Source: Photorhabdus heterorhabditis
Lineage (GTDB): Bacteria > Pseudomonadota > Gammaproteobacteria > Enterobacterales > Enterobacteriaceae
Assembly: GCF_018448905.1 (NCBI RefSeq)
Contig: NZ_RCWA01000005.1
Span: forward strand, 123,540-187,539
Length of the DNA: 64,000 nt
Direction of reading: 5' to 3'
Below the pieces are notes generated by a model that made no database searches, had not been told where the DNA came from, and saw nothing but the letters and a program-made list of their open reading frames with translations. Made by a program: the position numbers and the translations under genes. Below are positions 49,517 through 57,865 of the stretch, one piece after another; within the stretch, counting starts at the first letter, position 1, and each line of letters opens with the position of its first letter.

Positions 49517-50143
49517 TATGTCATCGTGAAACTTCCTTTAATATTCTTAAAATCAAAAATTGTCACATCGGTATTTAACGGATGGAGTTTCCAATTTGAG
49601 TATAACATCATTGTGTAAAAAAAAGCCACATCGATTATATAATAACTCAAACCCTTTACAGGCTTAGGCTTTTATCATGCTTAAAACTGAGTAACAGAGC
49701 AAAGCCTCCCATCTAAATCTGATTTAACCTGATGAGGTGAGAATGAATATATAAGTATGAAAATGATAAAATAAAATGCTTTAAATTCTGTTTTCCCAAC
49801 CCTTTCAGACAAACAAAACGATTAACTCGAACAGGTAAATAAAAGCCTCAGTGCTTTAGAAAGGAACCCCGGTATTAAAGCTATTTATCTACTTATTTAT
49901 CCTTTTTTCGGAAAGAAAGGGTTGCTTTTTATTAAGTATAATCATCGTGGTTTGCTTCGTAAAATAACGGCGAGAAAATATTTTAATATGAATCTATTTA
50001 TATTGTATTTTTTTCTTGCTGATTTATTTTCAATTCTTTTTTAATGTTTAATTAATTTATATTAAACATAATTTACTATTTGTTTGAAAATTTCATTTTT
50101 TGAATTAAATTAGCCTGTTCATATGAAAGTTTTAATCTCTTTA
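49517..50143. other. AT-rich intergenic DNA between two ERIC copies
   Basis: About 630 bp bounded by inversely oriented ERIC elements. A minus-strand frame of about 45 codons before ERIC B (starting MSYYIIDVAFFYTMML at 49650) could be the separated 5' end of the toxin gene, but this is weak. No other gene is seen. Confidence 0.4.
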
Positions 50144-50270
50144 TATACCCAATAGATTTCAAGATGGATCGCGACGGCAAGGGAGCGAATCCCCGGGAGC
50201 ATAGATAACTCTGTGACCGGGGTGAGTGAGTGCAGCTAACAAAGAGGCAACTTGAAAGATAACAGGTATA
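50144..50270 (+). repeat. ERIC element C
   Basis: A 127-bp copy beginning TATACCCAATAGATTTCAAG and ending in AACAGGTATA, with GCGAATCCCCGGGAGCATAG and TGACCGGGGTGAGTGAGTG cores. Confidence 0.93.
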
Positions 50271-50338
50271 TTCACGCTTTTAAATGGTCAGGTTGGAGGT
50301 CTGGAAGAGTTGTCTGGCGGGACGAGGGAAATTCAAAA

Positions 50339-50367
50339 AAATCCCTCGATTTTTAATCGGGGGATTT
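50339..50367 (-). terminator. Rho-independent terminator of the methyltransferase gene
   Basis: On the minus strand a 12-bp stem AAATCCCCCGAT / ATCGAGGGATTT (one G-T pair) is followed by TTTTTTGAA, 36 bp after the methyltransferase stop. Confidence 0.8.
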
Positions 50368-50402
50368 GTATAGGAAAGACCGCAGATCAGGGGATTATCT
50401 GG

Positions 50403-51140
50403 TTAAAATTGACAAATAAGAGCTGTATCAAGGCAATTTCGTTGAAAATCATCCCAAAAACCTTGGGGATGAGCCTCAATATCGCTTTTTAATAGCATGG
50501 GTTTTTGCCATCTAAATTGTTTGAACCCCGCTTTTTGGATCGCTGTTTGATATTGCTCACGACTCCAATGATACATAGTGAAAGGGCTGGGTGGTGTGGT
50601 AAGAAATTCAGCTCTCACGAAAGTTGTGTCTTTCACAGGCTCTTTACTCAGAATTTTTATACCATAATTCTCATAATTAACTTTTTCTAATTGACAATCA
50701 GGTTCAAAGGTATACGCAATTAATTTACCGGAAGGTTTGAGATGCTCGGCAATAACACGAAACATAGTTTCAAGGTCTTCAAGAGATTCTGCATGGCAGA
50801 ATAACCAGGCTGCATTGACTATATCAAATTTGCCAAATGACTCCATTTTGCAGACATTTCTTACGTGAAATTCGATGTCGTCACCGTATTGTTGTGATTT
50901 GCTTTTCGCAATGGCTATCATGTTCTCTGATATATCGACTCCAATGACTTTTGACGCACCACGATTTTTGTATTCTCGACTAAAAAGACCATATCCACAG
51001 GCTAAATCTAACACTGATTTCCCGTGTATATCTCCTGCCAGATCGAACATAGTTCTGATTTCTACTTTGATATGGTCAGTACTGTCTGAAAAGCTCTCGT
51101 AAAGATGTGCAATAGGGTCATATAAAGCGTCATTTTTCAT
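50403..51140 (-). CDS. Class I SAM-dependent methyltransferase
   Basis: The 245-residue cytoplasmic protein has the full class I set: motif I VLDLACGYGLFSREY, the acidic residue ending VIGVDIS, FDIVNAAWLFCHAES and LKPSGKLIAYTF. The C-terminal part (TMYHWSREQYQTAIQKAGF) is like small-molecule methyltransferases. The substrate is unknown. It has its own terminator and lies upstream of, but not in, the Nit1C operon, with 476 bp between them, so a link to that pathway is only a possibility. Confidence 0.85.
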   Translation of the reverse strand: MKNDALYDPIAHLYESFSDSTDHIKVEIRTMFDLAGDIHGKSVLDLACGYGLFSREYKNRGASKVIGVDISENMIAIAKSKSQQYGDDIEFHVRNVCKMESFGKFDIVNAAWLFCHAESLEDLETMFRVIAEHLKPSGKLIAYTFEPDCQLEKVNYENYGIKILSKEPVKDTTFVRAEFLTTPPSPFTMYHWSREQYQTAIQKAGFKQFRWQKPMLLKSDIEAHPQGFWDDFQRNCLDTALICQF

Positions 51141-51616
51141 GTTTTTTATCCTTAGATAAAGGCCAAAGTACTTTATTTGTCGAAGAGATGTATTATTTAG
51201 TATGAATTTAATAATTACTGAAAGTTTTTTCTTATTATATGTTAATACATTAGTGATGAATTAGATATGATTTTTATATTGGTTAATTTTCGGGTAAATG
51301 TCAGGGATTAAATATAAGACACTTATGATATTTTTTTGGGAACTATTATTCTTATAATAATTATGTCATATCATTAATTGTTGAAATGAGCGATATTCTC
51401 AGCATTAAACAATAGAGAAATACCAATAATCCGTCGTTATACTTTGTCCTTTAATGTATTCGTACCATCATGTCTTTCTTTCGTGCCGGCTTTTTCAGCC
51501 TCAGGGTGAGACAGGCTCTTGATAAAGTCCAGGGTGAGTAGAATGACCAGAGTGATCTGACCGTTCTACTCACCTTAGCGAGTTTAAAAATCCTCTGTCA
51601 GGTGAAGTTAGGAATT
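51141..51616. other. Intergenic region with a 19-bp-arm hairpin
   Basis: No gene is seen. The first 300 bp are AT-rich. At 51533-51574 GGTGAGTAGAATGACCAGA pairs with TCTGACCGTTCTACTCACC (two mismatches, 4-base loop). It lies 43 bp after the nitH stop and may end the nit transcript, though no T run follows. Confidence 0.5.
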
Positions 51617-52954
51617 TCACATTTGAGATATTCTTTTATCTTTGATTTCAGATTTAGCACCTTTGATCAGCGTAGGGGGCATATGTATATTTTGCTGATT
51701 TATTTGTTGCTCAATATGTTGCACTACGTAAGCGGCATCCTGATCGATTCCCAGAAAACGTCCAGAACCCCATGTATATAACCACGGTAAACCAATAAAC
51801 GTGACATCCGGATCAATGGTAATACCACGGTCATGTTCTGGATAACCATTGGTTTGAAAAATATCTAAATCAATCCAGGAATAATCTGGTCTAAAACCAA
51901 TACACCAAATCACCGAAGTGATATTTTCTTTTGCTAAATCAATGTGTGTGATTTCCCGCTCAGGCTGCCAAACCGATTGATACACCGAGGCAGGTTCATC
52001 GGTAGTAATATTGTTTTTCTCTACATACTCATCAATCGAGGCATTAATGCGATTATAAGTATCATCAGCACTGTCTAGGTTTTCTGATAAATTAGGTTTA
52101 AACCAGAATTGACCCTCTTTAAAGTCATCAAAATGTCCGAACAATTGCATTCCTTCTAAGGCAAATTTACGCAGGTCAATATCACGCCCACCATCTCTCC
52201 CTGTAACATAGTGGTTGGTACTGTTACGTACTTCTTCACAGTAACGATGATTTTTGACAGTCGTTTCGTAATAACCCATATCAAACAGCCATTTCACTAC
52301 ATCTTTGCCGCGATAAAAGCGAGCACAACGTGGGGCATTGCCTGTCGATAAATAGACTTTTTTGCCTGCCAGATGTAAATCTTCGGCAATTTGTGCACCG
52401 GATTGCCCTGACCCGACCACCAACACCGCACCTTTAGGCAGTTGATCTACATTTAAATATTCTTCCGAATGCATCACTTTCACATGCTCTGGCAAGGCAT
52501 CACTGAGTTTTGGATAAATCGGGGTGTGATACCCACCTGCTGCAACGACAAGCTGTTTGGCTGTGGTTGTGCCGTGATTGGTTTTAATGACAAACTGATG
52601 TGCGGCCACTTTTTTCACGTGTTCTACCTGAATATTTAAAATGGCAGGAGGATGGGTTTTTTCAATAAATTCGTCAAGATAGGCCACAATCTCAGGCTTT
52701 GTCATAAAACCGTCGGGGTCGTTCCCTTGATAAGGATGTTCAGGCAATAAACACTGCCAGTTCGGTGTTACTAAGGTAAAATTATCCCAACGTTTACGAC
52801 GCCAGCTATGAGTTAACTCGGATTCTTTTTCCAATATCACATGGTCAATGCCTGCTGTTTGTAAATAATGACTGATACATAAACCAGCCTGACCACCACC
52901 AACAATCACCACATCATAATTGGGCTGTAACATTTGATTTTGGATACTTAACAT
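51617..52954 (-). CDS. nitH: Nit1C flavin-dependent oxidoreductase (MSMEG_0569 family)
   Basis: The 445-residue protein is a class B-type flavoprotein with an FAD Rossmann motif VVIVGGGQAGLCIS at residue 15 and a second NAD(P)H dinucleotide motif VLVVGSGQSGAQIAEDL near 178. It also has the VVAAGGYHTP and IGFRPDYSWID blocks. In Nit1C clusters this family lies beside the nitrilase. It probably N- or C-oxidises the pathway intermediate. It is the last gene of nitBCDEFGH, 12 bp after nitG. Confidence 0.9.
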   Translation of the reverse strand: MLSIQNQMLQPNYDVVIVGGGQAGLCISHYLQTAGIDHVILEKESELTHSWRRKRWDNFTLVTPNWQCLLPEHPYQGNDPDGFMTKPEIVAYLDEFIEKTHPPAILNIQVEHVKKVAAHQFVIKTNHGTTTAKQLVVAAGGYHTPIYPKLSDALPEHVKVMHSEEYLNVDQLPKGAVLVVGSGQSGAQIAEDLHLAGKKVYLSTGNAPRCARFYRGKDVVKWLFDMGYYETTVKNHRYCEEVRNSTNHYVTGRDGGRDIDLRKFALEGMQLFGHFDDFKEGQFWFKPNLSENLDSADDTYNRINASIDEYVEKNNITTDEPASVYQSVWQPEREITHIDLAKENITSVIWCIGFRPDYSWIDLDIFQTNGYPEHDRGITIDPDVTFIGLPWLYTWGSGRFLGIDQDAAYVVQHIEQQINQQNIHMPPTLIKGAKSEIKDKRISQM

Positions 52955-52966
52955 GGAATATCCCTC

Positions 52967-53257
52967 TCATTGATTCGTCATTTCAATCACTTCAATTTGA
53001 TCTTCTGGATTTAGCCCGAAGAGTTTGGCCTGGCGTTTGATCAGCGCCAGATTGTCCATGGCCGAACTACAGAAAAAGCCATAACGTGCCCGTACCCTTT
53101 CCGATGCGGCATGCAGACCATTTTCAACTTGATGCAAGAATTGCGTACTTGGATAAGGTTGTCCAATAGATAGATATTCATAAATCACCGTTGAGGGTGA
53201 GTAATATTGAGTCAACTTCCCATCAGGCCATTTCACAGTAAAATTCACACTGGGCAT
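52967..53257 (-). CDS. nitG: Nit1C small protein (MSMEG_0570 family)
   Basis: The 96-residue protein (MPSVNFTVKWPDGKL...) matches the short nitrogen-starvation response family of Nit1C loci. It has no known catalytic motif. A Y-S-P-S-T-V segment and its length suggest a small beta-alpha fold. Its start overlaps nitF by 13 bp, so it is translationally coupled. Confidence 0.85.
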   Translation of the reverse strand: MPSVNFTVKWPDGKLTQYYSPSTVIYEYLSIGQPYPSTQFLHQVENGLHAASERVRARYGFFCSSAMDNLALIKRQAKLFGLNPEDQIEVIEMTNQ

Positions 53258-54297
53258 AACATAGACTCCTGCTGACTTTGAGGTTTAATCTGTACGGATT
53301 GAGCCGGTAACTTTTTTAAAGCATCGGCATAACAAAAACCGGTAAACACCTGGTGGTTAAAATCCCAAAATATGTCGTATTGCTGCTGTTGCTGTACGGT
53401 AACTACACCATTGACATTGGTTTCACCAATCACCGCGCAGGTAATGCCCTGACGATGAAACAGTTCGATAATGTCTTCACATTCATTTGCATCGGCAGTC
53501 AGTAGAAAACCAAAACTGGGGAAGATTTGTAGCCATTTAAACCAGTCCACATCATCAGGTTTAGGCATGGCATCCAGGTTAATATGTGCCCCTGATGCCG
53601 TGGCTTCGAGCAGCATCAATAAACTGCCTAAGATGCCAGCATTGCTAATATCACGGGCGGCATGAACCAGATTTGCCTCTGCCAATTGCGGCAATAAGGC
53701 AATTTGTGACTGTAAAATGTGGTCAGGCACACGCTCAAAGCATTTCCAATAAGTGGTCTCGGGGTGGAATTGTCCTTGCAAATTTAAAGCAATCAGAATT
53801 TTTTGTTGTGGTTTGACATGTAATACCGAGAGCAGTTTTCGCGCTATACCTTGAATCGCAACGGATAAAGTGGGCTGATAAACGACCCCAAGATGGGTAT
53901 GCCCGCCAACCAATAGCACACCATAAGCACGACAAGCATCCTGCATACCTTGCATTAATAACTGGGCATGTTCGCTACTGGTATGCCACAAACTATTCAC
54001 TACTGATAATGCCCGCCCACCCATTGCAGCAATATCACTCATATTCGCCATGACCGCTGACCATCCTGCAAAATAAGGATGATTAGCCACAAAACTGGGT
54101 AACATGCCTTCACAGGCGTGCAATATATATTGACCATTTAGCAACAGCGCCGCCGTGTCATCTCCAGGATGGGCATATAAGCTATCCAATGAATTTACAT
54201 GGCAAGTTGTGTTGATTGAAACACTGTTAGCAATCGCCAGCTTAGACTGTATAGCGGGTGTCTGTTTTAACATTTCGAGTAATTGACTGAGTTCCAT
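53245..54297 (-). CDS. nitF: Nit1C AIR synthase-like protein (sll0787 family)
   Basis: The 350-residue protein has the PurM/AIR-synthase fold: an N-terminal HPGDDTAALLL with the metal-binding aspartates, MANMSDIAAMGG, then ARDISNAGILGSLLML and an ATP-binding C-terminal lobe. In PurM-like enzymes this fold phosphorylates and activates an amide or acyl oxygen. It overlaps nitE by one base and nitG by 13 bp. Confidence 0.9.
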   Translation of the reverse strand: MELSQLLEMLKQTPAIQSKLAIANSVSINTTCHVNSLDSLYAHPGDDTAALLLNGQYILHACEGMLPSFVANHPYFAGWSAVMANMSDIAAMGGRALSVVNSLWHTSSEHAQLLMQGMQDACRAYGVLLVGGHTHLGVVYQPTLSVAIQGIARKLLSVLHVKPQQKILIALNLQGQFHPETTYWKCFERVPDHILQSQIALLPQLAEANLVHAARDISNAGILGSLLMLLEATASGAHINLDAMPKPDDVDWFKWLQIFPSFGFLLTADANECEDIIELFHRQGITCAVIGETNVNGVVTVQQQQQYDIFWDFNHQVFTGFCYADALKKLPAQSVQIKPQSQQESMLCPV

Positions 54298-54845
54298 CAG
54301 CGCGTCTCCTTCTGCATATAGGCTTGTATCGGGACATGCGGTAGCGGATAGTTTTCAATCTGTGCCTGCATCAACACATGCGGAATGTTGGCAACGGTCA
54401 ACTGATGCAAACTATCCCAACACAACCTTTGGAAATAGCGTTCGTTTTGACTTTGCACGGTGGCTAAGAAAGTACGACATCCCAAGTTTTTGGCGGTGGA
54501 TACTGCGGTATTGATTAACGCTTTACCAATGATGTGGCGACGCCGATATAAAGGTTCTACGCATAAACGCCCGCCATACCACGTTTGTTCGCCATCAGGG
54601 AAGATCCGTACTGCACCAATCACTCGGTCATGCTCACCAAACATCTTCTCAATGGCAACGATACCTAATGCTTTAACATCGTATTCGTCACGATCTTCTT
54701 GCAAGATTTTCTGTTCATCGCGAAAGGTTATTTCACGCAAACGATAATATTGGCGACGCTCCCAATCTTCCGACACTATTTTGATGGCAATGTCATCGCT
54801 AAGAAATTGTTTTAGCCCTTCATAAGGAGAGTGAGAAAGTTCCAT
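54297..54845 (-). CDS. nitE: Nit1C GNAT N-acetyltransferase (MSMEG_0567/sll0786 family)
   Basis: The 182-residue GNAT protein has the acetyl-CoA pyrophosphate loop RLCVEPLYRRRHIIGKALI, with its R-x-x-G-x-G/A type turn altered to RRHIIGKA, and the family TFLATVQSQNERYFQRLCW end. The expected acyl acceptor is the amine of the pathway intermediate. It lies between nitF (one-base overlap) and nitD (12-bp gap). Confidence 0.9.
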   Translation of the reverse strand: MELSHSPYEGLKQFLSDDIAIKIVSEDWERRQYYRLREITFRDEQKILQEDRDEYDVKALGIVAIEKMFGEHDRVIGAVRIFPDGEQTWYGGRLCVEPLYRRRHIIGKALINTAVSTAKNLGCRTFLATVQSQNERYFQRLCWDSLHQLTVANIPHVLMQAQIENYPLPHVPIQAYMQKETR

Positions 54846-54857
54846 ATCACATTCTCC

Positions 54858-55937
54858 TTATTCATACGCTTTCAGCGAAGAACAAGCGCCACATTTGGCG
54901 CAGCCTGCTTGAGTGTTTTCTGAGTTCAAACCATGTTGTTTGAGTTGTTGTCCAATTTTTGGATAAAGCGACTGCATAAAAGCTTGAGCCGGTTTAGGAT
55001 GATGTTCTAATGGTGTACCTTGAATCGGCACAAACGGTACCACAAATGGATACACGCCAATTTCAGTCAGTTGGGCGGTCATCTCCACGATTTCCTGTTC
55101 GGTGTCGCCCAAACCAGCCAAAATGTAGGTACTAACCTGTCCCCGACCGAACACCGCGACGGCGGCCTCAAATGCCGCGAAATATTTTTCCAACGATACT
55201 TCGGCTTTGCCCGGCATAATTTTCTGCCGTACACGCTCGCTCACTGCCTCTAGGTGCATCCCAATCGACACCGCTCCTGCATCTTTTAAACGTTGAAACC
55301 AGGCAAAATCATCAGGTGGCTCGCACTGTACCTGTATTGGCAACTCGACTTGCGCCTTAATCGCTTTAACTGAGTCATATAAAATCTTGGCGCCACGATC
55401 TCCTGTGTTTGGCGTACCGGTGGTGATCACCATTTGCTTGACGCCATCCAGCTCAACGGCGGCTTTCGCTACCTCAGCCAATTGTTCCGGGCGTTTACGG
55501 ATTAAGGTTCGCCCCTCTTTTAATGACTGATCAATCGAGCAAAATTGGCAGGCAGTTGCCTTATCCTTCATACGAATGCAATGTTGTAACACCGTTGTCG
55601 CCAGCACATCACGGCTATGTAAGGTGGCAATTTGTTCGTAGGCAATGCCTTCTGCGGTTTTTAAATCGTAAAAACGTGGCCGTGCAGGCGCAGTTAAGGT
55701 CGCCACAGGAATCCGGTTTTTAAAGACAATCACTTTGTCAGAGTGCGGTTCAGGTTTGGCGGTATAGGGAGAATCTTGTGCTGCAAGGTTCAGCACCGGA
55801 ATCATCATGGTCTGCCCGTCAAGGCTCAGCGCTTTATGATCACTTGGTCCAGCGCCGCCTTTACGGGACAAGCCAAACTTGCCTTCCCATTTCAGACCAT
55901 TACATTGCAAATCGGTTAATAGTTGTATTGCAGACAT
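54858..55937 (-). CDS. nitD: Nit1C radical SAM protein (MSMEG_0568 family)
   Basis: The 359-residue protein is a radical SAM enzyme with an unusual cluster motif, C-x9-C-x2-C (HCIRMKDKATACQFCSI), as in this family, rather than the common C-x3-C-x2-C. Downstream are TTGTPNTGDRG (the GGE-like region) and a TIM-barrel half. The last residues, CAKCGAC near position 350, could hold a second Fe-S cluster. It likely does the key carbon-carbon or carbon-nitrogen chemistry. It is 23 bp after nitC. Confidence 0.92.
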   Translation of the reverse strand: MSAIQLLTDLQCNGLKWEGKFGLSRKGGAGPSDHKALSLDGQTMMIPVLNLAAQDSPYTAKPEPHSDKVIVFKNRIPVATLTAPARPRFYDLKTAEGIAYEQIATLHSRDVLATTVLQHCIRMKDKATACQFCSIDQSLKEGRTLIRKRPEQLAEVAKAAVELDGVKQMVITTGTPNTGDRGAKILYDSVKAIKAQVELPIQVQCEPPDDFAWFQRLKDAGAVSIGMHLEAVSERVRQKIMPGKAEVSLEKYFAAFEAAVAVFGRGQVSTYILAGLGDTEQEIVEMTAQLTEIGVYPFVVPFVPIQGTPLEHHPKPAQAFMQSLYPKIGQQLKQHGLNSENTQAGCAKCGACSSLKAYE

Positions 55938-55960
55938 CTTTAACCCCCTATCGATTAGGT

Positions 55961-56968
55961 TTACATCAATACGGTTTCGACATGTTTTTCATTGAGTTTT
56001 GAGAGCTTTTCGGGATGACTTTGATCTGACGTTTCAACTTTCAGTTCGTGTAATACCTGTGTTGGACGACGATTAATCAATAGGCTGAGCAATTCAGGAC
56101 GGCTATAATGTCCAATCGAATCCATCATACGCTTGCGTTTATCAATCAGGCTGAAGTCCAGATCGGCAATGCAATAACCTTCCCCTTGTGTAACCGGTTC
56201 AGTCAGGAATTTGCCTTCGGGAGAGACAATGGCGGTAAAACATCCTCCCGAAATTGGACCGATATCACAGCCAGTATCCTGCATAATCTGCTGCTGCTGT
56301 TCAGGATGCAACCATGCGGTGGCATTGATCACAAAACAGCCGGACTCTAATGCATGGTGTTGAATGGTGGCGCGGATTTGATCGGCAAAGACTTGCCCTA
56401 CCAACGAACCAGGAAACATGGCGGCATGAATTTGCTCACCATCTGCCATTAAGGCAAAACGTGCCAACGGGTTGTAATGTTCCCAGCATGCCAGCGAACC
56501 AATACGTCCCACCGCAGAATTAATGGCACGTAAACCGCTGCCATCACCTTGTCCCCACACCATTCGTTCATGGTAAGTTGGGGTAATTTTTCGGCGATGC
56601 TGAATGATTGAACCATCAGCATCAAATAACAGTTGCGCGTTGTAAATCGTACTGCCTGCACGTTCATTAATGCCAATCGACACCACCATGTTGGCCTCAA
56701 GACAGGCTTGACCAATCGTTAAGGTTGCTTCGGAAGGTACAACCACCGATTCATTCAACAGCTTTAAATGCTCTTTACCCATGGCAAATGGCGGTTGTAC
56801 AAAGGAAAAATAAGGGTAATAAGGCACGACGGTTTCAGGAAAAACTGCAAATTGCACGCCTTGTTTTCCAAGCTCTAAAATAATGTCACAGATTTTTTTT
56901 ACCGTTGCGGCTTGACTATAAAGCACAGGACTACATTGCACTGCGGCCGCTTTAATTATTCGGTTCAT
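55961..56968 (-). CDS. nitC: Nit1 nitrilase (sll0784 family)
   Basis: The 335-residue protein carries the nitrilase triad: Glu in [15 protein letters not shown], Lys in [11 protein letters not shown], and the nucleophile Cys in [11 protein letters not shown]. It fits the Nit1C nitrilase, whose characterised members hydrolyse nitriles such as 3-cyanoalanine and are required for cyanide assimilation in pseudomonads. No signal peptide is present. The gene follows nitB after a 51-bp gap that contains an ERIC end. Confidence 0.93.
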   Translation of the reverse strand: MNRIIKAAAVQCSPVLYSQAATVKKICDIILELGKQGVQFAVFPETVVPYYPYFSFVQPPFAMGKEHLKLLNESVVVPSEATLTIGQACLEANMVVSIGINERAGSTIYNAQLLFDADGSIIQHRRKITPTYHERMVWGQGDGSGLRAINSAVGRIGSLACWEHYNPLARFALMADGEQIHAAMFPGSLVGQVFADQIRATIQHHALESGCFVINATAWLHPEQQQQIMQDTGCDIGPISGGCFTAIVSPEGKFLTEPVTQGEGYCIADLDFSLIDKRKRMMDSIGHYSRPELLSLLINRRPTQVLHELKVETSDQSHPEKLSKLNEKHVETVLM

Positions 56969-56984
56969 AACCTTATCCCCTTAT

Positions 56985-57001
56985 ATACCCGTTATCTTTT
57001 T
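56985..57001. repeat. ERIC end fragment between nitB and nitC
   Basis: TATACCCGTTATCTTTT repeats the terminal bases of ERIC elements (compare 27546). Only one end is present, so it is the relic of an excised or decayed copy within the operon. Confidence 0.6.
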
Positions 57002-57019
57002 GATATAGTTTATGTTGAC

Positions 57020-57502
57020 TTAGACAGTCCAAGTATCAATGATTAAGGCATTGTCACGACGCATCAGCAGTTTTAAGTCCATCACATCTAATGGATTAAT
57101 AGGACGAATTCCTGGAATAAGTGCTTTTTCGGTTTGACCATACATCGCTTGCAACGCAAAACGGCAAGCATAGACTTCGCCACCTTCTGCCATAAAGGCT
57201 TTCAACTGATTATTGACGGCCAGATGACCGGGAAAAGCTTCTGCCCCTAAAGTTGGAAAACCGCGTTGTACACCCAACTGCACACCTGGGCCGTAAAGCA
57301 AGATTTTGGTTTCAAAGCCTTTACGCAATAAACGCTTTGCCTGTAACACATTGAGCAGTCCAATTGATCCTTCAAATGCAACGGTATGGAAAGTCACCAA
57401 TGCCTTTTCACCTGGTTGGGCTTTGACGTCCTCAAACACTTTTTCCTCATAATCAACAAGAAAATCGCCGTCTTTATATTGTTCAATATCGATCTTTGGC
57501 AT
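57020..57502 (-). CDS. nitB: Nit1C small protein (MSMEG_0572 family)
   Basis: The 160-residue protein ([21 protein letters not shown]...) matches the MSMEG_0572 nitrogen-starvation response family, which heads Nit1C operons and has a DsrE-like fold. It has cysteine only in YACRFALQ. The ATG at 57502 is preferred to a TTG two codons before because AGGAG sits six bases upstream. It is the first gene of the operon driven by the sigma-54 promoter at 57567. Confidence 0.88.
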   Translation of the reverse strand: MPKIDIEQYKDGDFLVDYEEKVFEDVKAQPGEKALVTFHTVAFEGSIGLLNVLQAKRLLRKGFETKILLYGPGVQLGVQRGFPTLGAEAFPGHLAVNNQLKAFMAEGGEVYACRFALQAMYGQTEKALIPGIRPINPLDVMDLKLLMRRDNALIIDTWTV

Positions 57503-57566
57503 AACCAACTCCTAGTTCAATGTTATTTGGGAATGAACCAACATGTAGTCTAGTCTGACTGTATTA

Positions 57567-57584
57567 ATGCGAGAGTTGTGCCAA
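57567..57584 (-). promoter_or_regulatory. Sigma-54 (-24/-12) promoter of nitBCDEFGH
   Basis: On the minus strand TTGGCAC-AACTC-TCGCAT matches the sigma-54 consensus YTGGCAC-N5-TTGCW at all but one core base. The GG at 57582-57581 and GC at 57570-57569 are exactly 12 bp apart. It lies 65-82 bp before the nitB start and is opposite the gene for a sigma-54 activator. Confidence 0.75.
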
Positions 57585-57683
57585 GTTATACTTTTTGGCG
57601 GAGGTTAATTACTATCGAATTGAAAAATAACATTTAATTTTTATAAAAATATTTTTTTGGAGATAAATAGAACTGCTAGGGAG

Positions 57684-57738
57684 CTACGATTTTTCGTAGT
57701 ATTATGAAATTTCATAACTTTAATTATGAAATTTCATA
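57684..57738. promoter_or_regulatory. Candidate NitA activator sites (paired palindromes)
   Basis: Two exact 14-bp palindromes, TATGAAATTTCATA, lie at 57703-57716 and 57725-57738, 22 bp centre to centre, about two helical turns. A third inverted repeat, CTACGA-TTTT-TCGTAG, is at 57684-57699. They are 100-160 bp upstream of the sigma-54 promoter, the usual enhancer distance, and just before nitA, so they could serve activation and autoregulation. Binding by NitA is inferred. Confidence 0.5.
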
Positions 57739-57863
57739 TACCCTATGGATTTCAAGATGGATCGCAATGGCAAGGGAGCGAATCCCCGGGAGCATAGATA
57801 ACTCTGTGACCGGGGTGAGTGAGTGCAGCCAACAAAGAGGCAACTTGAAAGATGACGGGCATA
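57737..57863 (+). repeat. ERIC element D, forming the nitA leader
   Basis: A 127-bp ERIC copy from TATACCC to GACGGGCATA inserts between the palindrome pair and the nitA start, which follows after two bases. The nitA mRNA leader is therefore mostly a strong ERIC hairpin. Confidence 0.92.
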
Positions 57864-57865
57864 GT

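Noticed and set aside
49456-49650. Minus-strand frame starting MSYYIID before the ERIC B copy
   Set aside because: It could be the original 5' end of the toxin gene, but the last third is ERIC sequence and no coding match supports it.
57704-57865. Longer nitA start reading through the ERIC element
   Set aside because: The extra codons are repeat sequence; [10 protein letters not shown] at 57866 gives the natural N-terminus.
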